From Methylophaga sp. (GTDB taxonomy: Bacteria > Pseudomonadota > Gammaproteobacteria > Nitrosococcales > Methylophagaceae), in the NCBI RefSeq assembly GCF_009711715.1, contig NZ_VENF01000007.1, forward strand, positions 62,001 to 126,000: a stretch of 64,000 nucleotides of DNA. Direction: 5' to 3'. Made by a program: the position numbers and the translations under genes. Below the pieces are notes generated by a model. The model did not search any database. It had not been told where the DNA came from and saw only the letters and a list, made by a program, of their open reading frames with translations. This document shows, one piece after another, positions 43,973 to 54,239 of the stretch. Every line of letters begins with the position of its first letter. Position 1 is the stretch's first letter.

Positions 43973-45630
43973 GGGCCCGGCAGTCATTATTATTCTGTTT
44001 GCTGCTGGGACTGACATCTGTTGCAGGCGCTGAGGCAATTACTGCTGACGTTCAGAAACAGCCACTGAATCTGCCGGCAGTCATGATGTTTCTGCTGTTT
44101 GTTGCTGCCACGTTGATGATTACCTACTGGGCGGCCAAGCGAACCCGCTCGACGGCAGATTATTATGCGGCCGGCGGCGGCATTACCGGTTTGCAAAACG
44201 GGCTGGCGATTGCCGGCGACTACATGTCGGCCGCGTCGTTTCTGGGGATTTCCGGGCTGGTGTTTTTATCCGGTTATGATGGACTGATTTATTCGATAGG
44301 CTTTCTGATTGGCTGGCCGTTGATTCTGTTTCTGATTGCCGAACGGCTGCGCAATCTCGGTCGTTATACCTTTGCCGATGTTGCTTCCTACCGGCTGGCA
44401 CAACTTCCCATCCGTACCCTGTCGGCCTTTGGCGCCCTGGCTGTAGTGGCCTTGTATCTGATTGCCCAGATGGTCGGTGCTGGTAAGTTGATTCAAATCC
44501 TGTTTGGATTGCCTTATGAGTTTGCCGTGGTGATCGTCGGCGTGCTGATGATGCTCTACGTGACTTTCGGCGGCATGATAGCCACGACCTGGGTACAGAT
44601 TATCAAAGCTGTGCTGCTACTGTCCGGGGCTACGTTTATCGCCCTGATGGTGCTGAGTCATGTGAATTTCGATTTGGAACAACTGTTCCGTCAGGCCATC
44701 GCGGTCCATGATAAAGGGGAAGCCATTATGGCGCCGGGCGGGCTGGTTTCCGATCCGGTCTCGGCAATTTCCCTGGGCGTGGCCTTAATCTTTGGCACGG
44801 CCGGTTTACCGCATATCCTGATGCGCTTTTTTACGGTGGCTGATGCCAAGCAGGCTCGCCGGTCGGTTTTTTTTGCCACCGGCTTTATCGGCTATTTCTA
44901 CATGCTGACTTTTATTATTGGTTTTGGCGCGATTGTGCTGATTTCAACCAACCCCGATTTTCTCAATGCCGATGGACGCCTGATCGGGGGCAATAACATG
45001 GCAGCGATCCACCTGTCGCAGGCAGTAGGCGGGGATATTTTCCTGGGCTTTATTTCAGCGGTGGCTTTTGCCACCATTCTGGCTGTGGTCTCGGGCCTGA
45101 CACTGGCCGGTGCTTCTGCCATTTCTCATGATCTCTATGCCAGTGTGATCAAGAAAGGCGAGGCTTCAAGCGATAAGGAAATCCGTGTTTCCCGCATCGC
45201 CACCATTGTGCTTGGCATTGTGGCGATTGTGTTGGGTATTTTGTTTGAGAAACAGAATGTGGCCTTTATGGTCGGGCTGGCTTTTGCCATCGCCGCCAGC
45301 GCCAATTTCCCGATTCTGATTCTGTCGATGTACTGGGCTAAACTCACCACCCGCGGTGCGCTGGTGGGGGGATTTGCCGGCTTGGCAACGGCGATTGTGC
45401 TGGTGATTCTGGGACCGATTGTCTGGGTTGATATTCTGGGTAACGCTGAGGCGGTGTTCCCCTATAAATATCCTGCGCTGTTTTCGGTAGTGACCGCATT
45501 TGCCCTGATTTGGCTGTTTTCCGTCACGGACAAAAGTGAGCGGGGAAGCAAAGAAAGAGCCTTGTTCGAACACCAGTTTATTCGCTCACAAACCGGTATC
45601 GGTGCTCACGGGGCAACTGATAAACATTAG
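43969..45630 (+). CDS. actP: Cation/acetate symporter
   Basis: This sodium:solute symporter family transporter takes up acetate and related short monocarboxylates. Its 553 residues are the usual length, with a cleavable-looking N-terminal signal (ending AGAEA) and 13 membrane helices. Family blocks include [22 protein letters not shown]-type text (here [14 protein letters not shown]), [14 protein letters not shown] and [15 protein letters not shown]. It is translationally coupled to the DUF485 gene. No acs gene is adjacent. Confidence 0.92.
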   Translation: MRARQSLLFCLLLGLTSVAGAEAITADVQKQPLNLPAVMMFLLFVAATLMITYWAAKRTRSTADYYAAGGGITGLQNGLAIAGDYMSAASFLGISGLVFLSGYDGLIYSIGFLIGWPLILFLIAERLRNLGRYTFADVASYRLAQLPIRTLSAFGALAVVALYLIAQMVGAGKLIQILFGLPYEFAVVIVGVLMMLYVTFGGMIATTWVQIIKAVLLLSGATFIALMVLSHVNFDLEQLFRQAIAVHDKGEAIMAPGGLVSDPVSAISLGVALIFGTAGLPHILMRFFTVADAKQARRSVFFATGFIGYFYMLTFIIGFGAIVLISTNPDFLNADGRLIGGNNMAAIHLSQAVGGDIFLGFISAVAFATILAVVSGLTLAGASAISHDLYASVIKKGEASSDKEIRVSRIATIVLGIVAIVLGILFEKQNVAFMVGLAFAIAASANFPILILSMYWAKLTTRGALVGGFAGLATAIVLVILGPIVWVDILGNAEAVFPYKYPALFSVVTAFALIWLFSVTDKSERGSKERALFEHQFIRSQTGIGAHGATDKH

Positions 45631-45632
45631 AG

Positions 45633-45706
45633 TGGAGCGGGTGATGGGAATCGAACCCACATCATCAGCTTGGAAGGCTGAGGTTCTGCCATTGAACTAC
45701 ACCCGC
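45633..45706 (-). tRNA. tRNA-Gly (TCC)
   Basis: The minus-strand product begins GCGGGTGTAGTTCAATGG and folds into a full cloverleaf. The 7-bp acceptor stem GCGGGTG/CACCCGC and T-arm GGGTTCGATTCCC are visible. Anticodon loop CTTCCAA gives TCC. The CCA end is encoded (45633-45635). It lies three bases from the actP stop on the opposite strand. Confidence 0.97.
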
Positions 45707-45730
45707 TGAAACCTGAGACCGGTACGCTCT

Positions 45731-45783
<53 letters not shown>

Positions 45784-45954
45784 TCAGCTTACTGGCTTGC
45801 TGATTGACCTGCTGCGCGCATCAGTGGTGTCAGCCAGGTCAGACGCCTGGGCCAGTTGCTGCAACGCAATCACCATAGCAGCCAGGTGGCTCATAGCCAG
45901 CTTGAGATCATCTACCTCGGCTTTTGCTGCCCTGATGTTATCGCTCATTTTCAT
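45784..45954 (-). CDS. Small hypothetical protein (56 aa)
   Basis: A minus-strand frame encodes a 56-residue, largely helical peptide (NIRAAKAEVDDLKLAMSHLA...IALQQLAQASDLA) with heptad-like spacing. Alternative ATG codons lie at 45954 and 45948. No strong ribosome site is seen, and the stop falls at the edge of the heptamer repeat. Coding is plausible but unproven; I do not recognise it. Confidence 0.4.
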   Translation of the reverse strand: MKMSDNIRAAKAEVDDLKLAMSHLAAMVIALQQLAQASDLADTTDARSRSISKPVS

Positions 45955-45979
45955 TTTATGACCACCAATGCAATTGAGG

Positions 45980-47038
45980 CTAGCTTCGGTGAGCAGGGTG
46001 AAAATTTATGTGAAATTGGCTGCCAACAGCAAAATGAAGGAAATTAATTGCCTGCAGAAACTTTATTTCTGCCAGTGTTTTTTGATGCATAAAGTGCATT
46101 TTGTCAGCTCTTCTGGTGAAGTCGACCTGCGATTCGTTTTTGATCAGCTCAACCACACCAAAGCTGGCACTAATATCAAGCCTGAGCGGCGATAATTCTG
46201 ATGTCACAGCTGCCCTGAGTTTTTCTGCCACCGCAAAAGCCTGATCCAGCGAAGTGTTGGGCAGGAGTAGAGCAAACTCATCACCCCCCCATCTTGATGC
46301 CACATCGATCTGCCGCAGATTACTACGTAATACTTTACCGACGCCAACCAGCACCTTGTCACCGGTGGGATGACCGTGTCGGTCGTTGATCTGTTTAAAT
46401 TTATCCAGGTCCATCACAATCAGGGACAGGGGCTCTTTAAAGCGCTGAGCCCGGGCAATTTCACTTTCCAGTTTTTGTTCAAAATTGAATCGGTTCGAGA
46501 GGGACGTCAGGTAATCCGTCGTTGCATTGAGTTCTGCTTCGGCGGCCTTTTCTGATAAAACCTTGTTAAGTCTTTTTAACTCATGGGTCCGGGAATCGAT
46601 GATATTTTGCAGGCTCTGTTTTTCATAGCTGTTAAGCTTTTCAAGGCGTTTGAAGGCATCAATATCTTGATGGGCGCCAATCATCCGCAGCACTGTGCCA
46701 TCATCCGCACGATTAACTATAAGGCCGGTATCTCTAATCCACAGCGGTTTTCCGGAGCTGGTCATGCATCGGTATTCGATGTCGTATTTGTCCGATATAC
46801 CGTTTATGTATTGCTCAAAGTGGGTCATGACACGCTGGTAGTCATCGCTGTGAATGACGTTTTCCCAGGTGAAGACGCTGTTTTCGAGTGAGTGAGGATT
46901 GTGGCCCAGCATTTTGTACCAGCCGGGGCTGCGATAGACATAACCACTGTCAGCGTGCCAGAACCAGATACCATCGCTGGTGATTTCCAGAAGTGCTTCA
47001 ATGGCTGCCTGGTCGAACAAGGGGAGTTCTGCTCTCAC
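45980..47038 (-). CDS. PAS-GGDEF diguanylate cyclase with apparent C-terminal frameshift
   Basis: A PAS/PAC domain (about residues 10-130, LLEITSDGIWFW) precedes a coiled linker and a GGDEF domain with intact GGDEF and an RQID inhibitory site five residues before it. The conserved end of the domain is broken. After RRADK the open frame gives a non-family tail to 45980. One frame over, the bases encode NALYASKNTGRNKV, the invariant GGDEF terminus, with a stop at 46044. The switch maps to a T4 run (46099-46102; A4 on the coding strand) that appears one base short. The GTG start at 47038 has AAAGG six bases upstream; a GTG at 47086 is less likely. It is soluble, with no membrane segment. Confidence 0.85.
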   Translation of the reverse strand: MRAELPLFDQAAIEALLEITSDGIWFWHADSGYVYRSPGWYKMLGHNPHSLENSVFTWENVIHSDDYQRVMTHFEQYINGISDKYDIEYRCMTSSGKPLWIRDTGLIVNRADDGTVLRMIGAHQDIDAFKRLEKLNSYEKQSLQNIIDSRTHELKRLNKVLSEKAAEAELNATTDYLTSLSNRFNFEQKLESEIARAQRFKEPLSLIVMDLDKFKQINDRHGHPTGDKVLVGVGKVLRSNLRQIDVASRWGGDEFALLLPNTSLDQAFAVAEKLRAAVTSELSPLRLDISASFGVVELIKNESQVDFTRRADKMHFMHQKTLAEIKFLQAINFLHFAVGSQFHINFHPAHRS

Positions 47039-47201
47039 ACTACACCTTTTTTGTGACGCAGTTCTAATATCAGCACACCTGAACACAGTTTGTAAATAAA
47101 GAAATGTTCGGGCTCTTATGTTGACTTAAGCATTAGCGGCGCTTTTCATGGCGCTCTCTGAGCGTGGCCGGATCAATGGTCAGTGGGCCAGGAATACCGG
47201 G

Positions 47202-49016
47202 TCAGATTGTCCAGTAAATCGCACAGCTGGTGACCATCATCAGAATCAGATTCAAGGGGGCACCCACGCGGCCGAAATCGGTGAACTTAAGTGCGCCTGT
47301 TCCATAAATCATGGTATTGGTCTGATAGCCTATCGGCGTCAGGAAGCTGGTGGAGGCGGCAAACATAACAGTCAGAACCAGTGCCAGTGGCGCCAGCGCA
47401 ACATGCTCTGAAAGCGACAGTGCAATCGGCACGAGAATCACTGCGGCGGCATTGTTACTAATCATCTCGGTCAGGACCGTGGTGACAGCATATAAGAACA
47501 TCAGAACAAAAATAGGGTGCCAATCCAGTGCATGCTGGGCAATCAGCGAGCCGACCCAGTCAGCAGCACCTGACTTAGACATCGCGATACCCAACGGAAT
47601 CACGCCTGCGAGCAGAAGAATCACGTTCCAGGATACGTCCTGATACATTTCCTGATAGGGCATGCAACGGGTGACGACCATGGCAATCACGCCGGCAATG
47701 GCAGTCAGTACGATGGGCAGTGGAGTCGCGGCTGCGACGAAAATAACCGCAGCCATGATGCCGCCGGCGATAAACATGCGCTTGGGGTCAAAATAGTCCT
47801 CATACTCGTCAAGTACGACGACATCAAAACTGCGGTGGAGTCGGGTCAGCGAGGTTTTGGAAATATCGAGCAGCACCACTTCGCCGACATTCAGGGGCTC
47901 ATCGGCCAGCCGACGGGAACGGACTTTCTTGGTATCGATGCCGATCAAGCGGGCATTGTAACGACGCCAGAAATTCACATCACCGGCCCGACGTCCATCA
48001 AACAGCCGGCGGTTGCGCAGCAATACCGGCACCACTTTTGTATCGGCACGAGCCTTGCGGATCCCGGCAAAATTTGACAGAACATCCACCCAGTTTTCTT
48101 TGATCAACTCCATGATCTGGCGCACTGTGCTGCAGACAATCAGAATATCCTCAGCCTTGATCTCTACCTCGGTAGCCTTATTTGTCCATGTTCTGCCGCC
48201 ACGTATCAGTTTCATGACTTTAACGCCACTGTGTGACTCGAACCTGGCTTGTTCCAGTGTCTTGCCAATAAGACTACTGCGATGGATAACGGTCAGTTCG
48301 GTGACAAACTTTTCCTGTTTTTCATCAGTCAAGGGATTGGCATCCTTTTTCGGTAACAGCCAGCGTCCGATGGTCAGGAAGTAGATAAGTCCGCTCAGCA
48401 GGATCAGGATGCCGATATGAGTGAACTCGAACATCATCAGCGGGCGGCCGAAAGCTGGCGCATCGGCTAATATCGAAGATGTCAGGATATTGGTGGAAGT
48501 GCCGACCAGCGTTAGAGTGCCTCCCATCATGCCGAAGAAACTGAGTGGAATAAGCACCCGTGAAGCCGTGAAATTGCTTCTCCTGGACAGGTCCAGCATC
48601 AGTGGAATGGCGATAGCTACGGCGGCGGTATTGTTGATGAAACCGGACACCAGACCGATCATCACTCCGACGATAATAATTTGCCGGGTTTCGGAGTTGC
48701 CCACCAGTGGGATCAGTTTCTTGGCGAGCAGATTGACCATGCCCGAGCGCTGGATACCGCCAGACAAGATAAACATACACAAGACGGTGATGGTCGCCGT
48801 GCTGGAAAAACCGGACAAACTCTCGGAGACCGTCGGAAACGCCGATTTAAGATCAACCCCGCGATCCAGCAACCATTGTGAATGGAATAACTGCGGGATT
48901 GCCATCACCGTGGTGAGAATGATGAGTGCAGTGACATCGACGGGTAGTTTCTGAGAGGCAAAAAGATAAAGCCCACAGGCAATGATCAGAAAAACGAGAG
49001 CGATTTCGATAGTCAT
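47202..49016 (-). CDS. DASS/SLC13-type transporter with two RCK_C domains
   Basis: This 604-residue inner-membrane transporter has two halves of about five to six helices around a cytosolic region (about residues 195-380) with two TrkA-C (RCK_C) domains. The blocks include GFINNTAAVAIAIPL, LVGTSTNILTSS and EMISNNAAAVILVPIALSL, typical of Na+/sulfate or dicarboxylate carriers of the SLC13 type. The YfbS/SAC1-like architecture suggests sulfate or another inorganic anion. I start it at 49016, where AGGAAGAG lies upstream; a frame from 49055 is longer by 13 residues. Confidence 0.88.
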   Translation of the reverse strand: MTIEIALVFLIIACGLYLFASQKLPVDVTALIILTTVMAIPQLFHSQWLLDRGVDLKSAFPTVSESLSGFSSTATITVLCMFILSGGIQRSGMVNLLAKKLIPLVGNSETRQIIIVGVMIGLVSGFINNTAAVAIAIPLMLDLSRRSNFTASRVLIPLSFFGMMGGTLTLVGTSTNILTSSILADAPAFGRPLMMFEFTHIGILILLSGLIYFLTIGRWLLPKKDANPLTDEKQEKFVTELTVIHRSSLIGKTLEQARFESHSGVKVMKLIRGGRTWTNKATEVEIKAEDILIVCSTVRQIMELIKENWVDVLSNFAGIRKARADTKVVPVLLRNRRLFDGRRAGDVNFWRRYNARLIGIDTKKVRSRRLADEPLNVGEVVLLDISKTSLTRLHRSFDVVVLDEYEDYFDPKRMFIAGGIMAAVIFVAAATPLPIVLTAIAGVIAMVVTRCMPYQEMYQDVSWNVILLLAGVIPLGIAMSKSGAADWVGSLIAQHALDWHPIFVLMFLYAVTTVLTEMISNNAAAVILVPIALSLSEHVALAPLALVLTVMFAASTSFLTPIGYQTNTMIYGTGALKFTDFGRVGAPLNLILMMVTSCAIYWTI

Positions 49017-49359
49017 GATGCTCTTCCTGGTCGCAGGAGAATGGCTGGTATGCATCGCGTGAGCGAACTGGAATCAGCTTTACGCGCCCTACGCAGCAGG
49101 CATTGCCTTCCATTTACTGACAGATTATCAGATGCACACTATTTGAACACTGACGTCTGCATGCGCTGCCTCGCTCTTTTAGTCCTTAACCTCATGTGCT
49201 CGACGAGAACAGGTTGCCCGGTGATGGTGATTCTCATCAGCAGAATCATCGCGTCAGGTGCAAGCAACAGCAAGGTTATTTAGTTTTTCTCAATAGAGGG
49301 CTTTATTGTTGGAAATACCCTTGCAGCCAGCAATAGGCTTTGCTCCCCGGATGGCCGGT
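49017..49359. other. 343-base intergenic stretch
   Basis: The stretch lies between the transporter start and the ilvD stop, both on the minus strand. I see no credible gene and no strong terminator; it should contain the transporter promoter. Confidence 0.5.
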
Positions 49360-51033
49360 TCATAGGTTTTTATCGGTGACAGCGCCTTCAGATGCGGAGG
49401 AAACCGTCTTGGCATATTTCGCCAGAAGTCCGCGGGTGTAGCGTGGTGGAACAGGTTGCCATGCCTTGCGTCTTTGTTGAATTTCGGTATCACTCAGGTG
49501 TAGGTGTATTTCGGCGCTTTCCGCATCAATTGTGATTTCATCACCATTTTCAACCAGTGCGATAGGACCGCCATCAAAGGCTTCAGGGGAAATGTGACCA
49601 ACCACAAAGCCATGGCTGCCACCCGAGAAACGGCCGTCAGTAATCAAGGCAACATCGTTACCAAGGCCTTTGCCGATAACGGCAGAAGTTGGACTGAGCA
49701 TTTCCCGCATTCCAGGCCCGCCTTTAGGACCTTCATAACGGATAACAATGACATCCCCTTTAACAACGGTGCCATTCAAAATGTCCTGCAGGGCCTCTTC
49801 TTCAGAGTGGAATACCCGGGCTTTACCGGTAAAGCGTAACCCTTCCTTACCGGTAATTTTGGCGACAGCGCCTTCAGGCGCTAAATTGCCTTTGAGAATG
49901 ACCAAATGACTGTCTTTTTTAATGGGCTGATCAAAGGAATGAATAATGTTTTGATCGGCAGGATAGGGGGGGACATCGGCAAGATTCTCAGCCAGGGTTT
50001 TGCCGGTCACCGTCAGACAATCACCATGTAACAGTCCCCGATCCAACAGGCTTTTCATCAGGGGTTGAATGCCACCGATGGCAATGAGTTCCGACATCAT
50101 ATATTTGCCGCTGGGGCGCAAGTCAGCCAGTACCGGAACCTGTCGACCGATGCGTGCAAAATCATCCAATGTGAGTTCGACATCCACCGCATGGGCCATT
50201 CCTAACAGATGTAAAACGGCATTGGTCGAGCCGCCCAGTGCGATTAAGGTGGTAATGGCATTTTCAAAGGCCTGCCGGGTCATGATGTCGGAAGGTTTGA
50301 TGTCTTGTTCCAGCAATGAGATAACGGCAGCGCCTGCACGGCGGCAATCCTCTGCTTTGGAAGGAGAGACGGCTTCCTGGGCAGAACTGTCAGGCAGACT
50401 CATACCCAACGCTTCAATCGCTGAAGCCATGGTATTGGCGGTGTACATGCCACCACAGGAACCTGCGCCGGGAATCGCCGTTTTTTCAATCTGTTCTAAT
50501 TCCGCCGCCGTCATATCGCCTCGAGCGTGTTTTCCCACAGCCTCGAACACAGAAACAATATCCGTATGATTTGCGCCGGGCTGAATTGTGCCGCCATAGA
50601 CAAATACGGCGGGGCGGTTCAGGCGGGCAAGGCCGATAAGACAGCCCGGCATGTTTTTATCGCAGCCACCAATGGCCACCAGTCCATCGAATCCCTGGCA
50701 ACCGGCGACAGCCTCGATCGAGTCGGCAATCACTTCACGAGAAACCAGTGAATATTTCATGCCGATGGTGCCATTTGAAATACCATCAGAGATAGTGATG
50801 GTATTGAAAATAACCCCTTTGCCACCTGCCTGGTCAGCACCCTCGCAGGCAAAATCAGCCAGTTGATTGATATGCATATTGCAGGGTGTAACCATGCTCC
50901 AGGTCGAGGCGATGCCAATTTGAGGTTTGTGAAAATCGGCATCATTGAAGCCAACCGCACGTAACATCGCTCTGGCTGGGGCTTTGCCGGTCCCGTCTAC
51001 TACTGTGGATGAGTGTTTTCGCGTATCTGTCAT
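49360..51033 (-). CDS. ilvD: Dihydroxy-acid dehydratase
   Basis: IlvD forms 2-keto acids in valine, leucine and isoleucine synthesis. The 557-residue protein has the Fe-S cysteine motifs [11 protein letters not shown] and [17 protein letters not shown], and the C-terminal [16 protein letters not shown]. Its length fits the shorter class, often with a [2Fe-2S] cluster, rather than the 616-residue E. coli type. It is monocistronic, with no ilv neighbours. Confidence 0.95.
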   Translation of the reverse strand: MTDTRKHSSTVVDGTGKAPARAMLRAVGFNDADFHKPQIGIASTWSMVTPCNMHINQLADFACEGADQAGGKGVIFNTITISDGISNGTIGMKYSLVSREVIADSIEAVAGCQGFDGLVAIGGCDKNMPGCLIGLARLNRPAVFVYGGTIQPGANHTDIVSVFEAVGKHARGDMTAAELEQIEKTAIPGAGSCGGMYTANTMASAIEALGMSLPDSSAQEAVSPSKAEDCRRAGAAVISLLEQDIKPSDIMTRQAFENAITTLIALGGSTNAVLHLLGMAHAVDVELTLDDFARIGRQVPVLADLRPSGKYMMSELIAIGGIQPLMKSLLDRGLLHGDCLTVTGKTLAENLADVPPYPADQNIIHSFDQPIKKDSHLVILKGNLAPEGAVAKITGKEGLRFTGKARVFHSEEEALQDILNGTVVKGDVIVIRYEGPKGGPGMREMLSPTSAVIGKGLGNDVALITDGRFSGGSHGFVVGHISPEAFDGGPIALVENGDEITIDAESAEIHLHLSDTEIQQRRKAWQPVPPRYTRGLLAKYAKTVSSASEGAVTDKNL

Positions 51034-51555
51034 GGCCTGACCTTAGCGGTTTGTTAATAAGAGAAATTGAGGGTTCAAAAACGGACTTGTCTGATAAGCC
51101 AATTTGATATGTACGTATTATTAACCTAAGACCTTAACAGTTCCTCTTATGAACAGACAGTTCCTTGTCATTCTAATGAATGACCTTAGTCATAATTCAG
51201 TGATGTTTCGAGCAAAAGCGCGTAAAAAGCGCGGGTTTCAGCTTCTGTTTATAGTCGATGAAATGGCTGATTTGATAAAGTGCTGAAGCTCAGTTTATTG
51301 GACTGATATTCGCTCCTGCCTGAGTTCCCCAATGCAATACCGAACTAGAGAACCTGTGAAGTTTTTGATCTTTTTAGGTGGAATGTCGGCCGTCTTCCGG
51401 TTGTTAGTCATAGCAAAATTCAACTCCAGCTCTCCACTGAATTTATACGAGCGAGTCAGCCAAATTGCATAACACGCTACGCCAAAAGTGTGTATGATTC
51501 AAAAGATTGTTGTGCGCAATCAAAATGGGTGCTGAGCTGTCAAATCGGAGGTTAC
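51034..51555. other. 522-base intergenic regulatory stretch
   Basis: This A/T-rich stretch lies between divergent ilvD and the PAS-chemoreceptor gene. It holds a perfect GTCATTC-TAAT-GAATGAC palindrome (51167-51184) and several A/T-rich blocks. I see no leader peptide rich in branched-chain residues and no T-box. Confidence 0.5.
51167..51184. promoter_or_regulatory. Palindromic candidate operator upstream of ilvD
   Basis: GTCATTC and GAATGAC (7 bp each) flank a TAAT spacer, about 135 bases before the ilvD ATG. The factor that would bind is unknown. Confidence 0.4.
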
Positions 51556-53166
51556 ATGCTGTTAAGATCCAACGCCAAAAGAAAAGTTTATTCACAACAA
51601 CTGGTCGATACACATCTATGGCCAGCGCTGGTTTTGGACAGTAAACACAGCGTTTTAGCTGTAAACCAGGCATTTAATGCGCTATTGGACCGACTCGAGA
51701 AACCTGACATTGATAGCGCGCTCAGAACTTTGATTAATAGTGACGATGAGCTTATCAGCATAAACAATAACAGTGCTCTATCGTTACGCCGGCGGTTTAT
51801 CTCTCTCTCAGCTGAGAGCCTGAAATCATGTTTGCTGTATGTGTTTGAAGACCTCGTAGAACCTGAGTCAGAAAGAAGGGTAAGTAAAGCAACCTGGCAA
51901 CAATCATTATCTGCAACAACGGATGCCTACGCAGTTTTTGACAGCCAACGAAGACTGGTCTCAGCTGATCTGGATTCAGTCATAGCTGATGATAATCAGT
52001 TGAAGCACGACCATCAAAAGCTATTCAATCTTTTGTATGAAGCTAGCTCAAGTCAAGAATCGCCATTTTGCTCGTTTGGCGATGACGTCGATTTCAAAGT
52101 TGCTTTTTCTGCAATCGAATCAGAGGAAGGTCAGCTGTCCGTGTTTGCGCTACACCGGCAGGAGCAAAATGCTGACCATAAGCAGTTTGAAATGTTGTCC
52201 AAAGTAGTGAGCAATACAAGCACAAGTGTTCTGATAACAGACAGGAACGGTTTTGTAGAATATGTAAATCCGGGGTTCGAGAAGTTAACGGGCTATACGC
52301 TGGCTGAGGTAAAGGGCAAAAAGCCGGGCGCATTATTACAGCGTGAGCAAACGGATAAAGAGACAACCAAACGAATTTCACAGAAGCTCAAAGCGCGTGA
52401 GCCCTTTTATGAAGAGATTCTGAATTTTGACAAAAATGGTGTTCCCTATTGGATTGTATTGTCAGTCAATCCAATCTTCGACGAGTCCGGTCATCATAGC
52501 GGTTTTGTGGGAGTAAGCTCTGATGTTCGTGAAATCAAGCGATTGGTTTTAGAGCAGATAAATCAGAAAGATGCCATTAGCCGCCACTCTGCTGTGATGG
52601 AGTTTAATAGAATCGGAAAGCTAATTTCAGCCAACCAGTTTACGCAGCAACAGTTAAACATCACAGATGATAAACAGATGGAAACCATCGTCGGTAATTT
52701 GAAAGATCATCTGGATGAATCTGGTGTAAAGTTGATTGAGAAAGGTGAGCCGACAGCGGTTGTGATGAAGCTTCAATGCCAAACAGGAGAAGTCGTTCTG
52801 GACTGTATCGTCTCTGGCATCACAGATTTGAACGGTAATATTTCTAAATACGTCGTTTTTGGCAGTAACATCTCCTCCAGAAACCAACTGGTCACTGAGA
52901 CACATCTGTCGATGTCAAATGTCCTCAATAACATTCAGACTACGGTGGATACAATCAACGCTGTGGCAGAGCAAACGAATTTGTTAGCGCTTAATGCCGC
53001 TATTGAGGCGGCCAGAGCGGGGGAGGCCGGAAGAGGTTTTGCCGTGGTCGCTGACGAAGTTCGCAACCTTGCAAAAAAATCCAATGAAGCTGCAATTGAA
53101 ATTGGCCAGTTAATTAACAAAACCCAATCTCAGGTAGACGAACTCGCCTCATTTCTAAATGAATAG
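51556..53166 (+). CDS. Soluble PAS-domain methyl-accepting chemotaxis-type protein
   Basis: This 536-residue protein has no membrane segment. At least one clear PAS/PAC domain lies at about residues 225-345 ([29 protein letters not shown]); weaker PAS-like regions lie before and after. The C-terminus is a receptor hairpin tip, [21 protein letters not shown] and [18 protein letters not shown]. It stops soon after, so most of the returning helix is missing. The short soluble form recalls BdlA-type sensors. GGAGG lies four bases before the ATG at 51556. Confidence 0.85.
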   Translation: MLLRSNAKRKVYSQQLVDTHLWPALVLDSKHSVLAVNQAFNALLDRLEKPDIDSALRTLINSDDELISINNNSALSLRRRFISLSAESLKSCLLYVFEDLVEPESERRVSKATWQQSLSATTDAYAVFDSQRRLVSADLDSVIADDNQLKHDHQKLFNLLYEASSSQESPFCSFGDDVDFKVAFSAIESEEGQLSVFALHRQEQNADHKQFEMLSKVVSNTSTSVLITDRNGFVEYVNPGFEKLTGYTLAEVKGKKPGALLQREQTDKETTKRISQKLKAREPFYEEILNFDKNGVPYWIVLSVNPIFDESGHHSGFVGVSSDVREIKRLVLEQINQKDAISRHSAVMEFNRIGKLISANQFTQQQLNITDDKQMETIVGNLKDHLDESGVKLIEKGEPTAVVMKLQCQTGEVVLDCIVSGITDLNGNISKYVVFGSNISSRNQLVTETHLSMSNVLNNIQTTVDTINAVAEQTNLLALNAAIEAARAGEAGRGFAVVADEVRNLAKKSNEAAIEIGQLINKTQSQVDELASFLNE

Positions 53167-53258
53167 TTGAGGCTAATTGAGAAAAGTCCTTATCTGTATT
53201 GCACCTCACCTGAGCTGAGTATCATGAGAAACGTACAACAAATAAAGATGACAGAATG

Positions 53259-53330
53259 ATGTGGACTGCACCAGCTTACAACGACATGCGTTCTGGTTTT
53301 GAAGTTACCATGTACAGCAACAAACGGTAA
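53259..53330 (+). CDS. pqqA: PQQ precursor peptide PqqA, copy 1
   Basis: This 23-residue peptide begins MWTAPAYNDMRSGFEV and ends TMYSNKR. It keeps the family frame MW-x-P, the invariant EVTMY with Glu15 and Tyr19 that PqqE crosslinks and that become PQQ, and a basic end. An ATG at 53256 directly precedes the chosen one. It lies 92 bases after the PAS-chemoreceptor and has a terminator 25 bases downstream. No pqqB-pqqE genes follow. The ribosome site is weak. Confidence 0.93.
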   Translation: MWTAPAYNDMRSGFEVTMYSNKR

Positions 53331-53355
53331 CAGATAAACGGACCACACCTTCAAC

Positions 53356-53381
53356 AAAGCCTCCTGAGCGGGGCTTTTTTT
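53356..53381 (+). terminator. Terminator of pqqA copy 1
   Basis: AAAGCCTC and GGGGCTTT form an 8-bp stem with one T-G pair and a 6-base loop, followed by T4. This closes a short transcript. Confidence 0.85.
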
Positions 53382-53531
53382 GTTGGGGCTTTCGATACAG
53401 GCCCTTTTGTACATATCATCCACGCTTCTGGGCGATGCCCGCTAGCCTCCTATCCCTGCTGGACATGTCTTTTCTTGGTGCGCTTGTTTGTCTTCGGCAG
53501 CCGGTCAGCTTCCAAGCGGACAGAGATGAAT

Positions 53532-53600
53532 TCGTCTGTCGAAAACAGCCCTTTATAATGCGCGGCCATTGTCCTTGTATCCCAGCAGGGTAAAGTGCCA
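53532..53600 (+). pseudogene. Decayed 5' copy of tRNA-Arg with promoter
   Basis: 53551-53600 aligns without gaps to 56371-56420, the promoter and 5' half of tRNA-Arg(CCT), at about 37 of 50 positions. Similarity extends upstream: TCGTC..TCGA....AGCCC is shared after a one-base shift. The copy keeps TTATAATG and CCATTGTCC, but GTCCTTGTATCCCAGCAGGG has lost acceptor and D-arm pairing. The anticodon half is not recognisable. Confidence 0.75.
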
Positions 53601-53606
53601 GACTGA

Positions 53607-54203
53607 TTATTGAATTCTCCCCGTCTGCAGGGTATTGATCCCAACTGAATAAAGTTGCCTTTTGAGGGTTTCATCCCCCGAGACTTGCCAGCGTCTATAC
53701 AACGCAAATATCTCTTCTGCATCGAACTGAACTTCTTTGTGGCAGACAGCGCCGATGATCTGTAATAACCGTGGGAATCGAACCGATAGTTCATTGAATA
53801 CATCCGAGTTGCCATAATTTTGTTCAGCGAGAGTGCTATATGCTCCACCACCCATTCCAATGTAATAGTCTCTCTTTATACCCACCTGCTTCAGTTTTTC
53901 AGGAAACAAAGCGCCAATAAAAAGAGATGCGTCACCCAGGCGACGGAGACTTATGAGTTTTTTTGAGGGCGTTTTTGCCTCGTATGCCTCCCGGTATAAA
54001 AAAGCCAGGGTAGGGAGGCTCAGACCATTCTGAGTTTCTTCGAAAAAATGCTGGCTTCTGGAGTAAAAGACAAGAAGATTAACTACATAGCTTATCGTTT
54101 CTTCTGAAAATGCTGGGGAACTGCTATGGGTTTCTTCTAAAATCCTGTCTTTGAACCATTCGTTAAGATTTTTTGTAGAGATCATTTTTGTGGTTTTCCG
54201 CAT
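53607..54203 (-). CDS. Unrecognised protein (198 aa)
   Basis: This mostly helical protein has charged N-terminal helices (ISTKNLNEWFKDRIL) and a glycine-rich block YYIGMGGGAYSTLAEQNYG at about residues 117-135. No signal peptide or membrane helix is seen. Starts at 54218 and 54209 are possible, but GGGAG lies six bases before the ATG at 54203. Base composition is more A/T-rich than nearby genes. It lies between the decayed tRNA copy and groES, divergent from groES. I do not recognise the family. Confidence 0.7.
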   Translation of the reverse strand: MRKTTKMISTKNLNEWFKDRILEETHSSSPAFSEETISYVVNLLVFYSRSQHFFEETQNGLSLPTLAFLYREAYEAKTPSKKLISLRRLGDASLFIGALFPEKLKQVGIKRDYYIGMGGGAYSTLAEQNYGNSDVFNELSVRFPRLLQIIGAVCHKEVQFDAEEIFALYRRWQVSGDETLKRQLYSVGINTLQTGRIQ

Positions 54204-54239
54204 GCTCATCTCCCACATTAAAAATTTTTATATCAGACT

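Noticed and set aside
53450-53860. 136-codon minus-strand frame overlapping the unknown gene
   Set aside because: It overlaps the 198-aa gene in another frame and runs across the decayed tRNA promoter. It has no family sense, although the last 39 codons look moderately protein-like.
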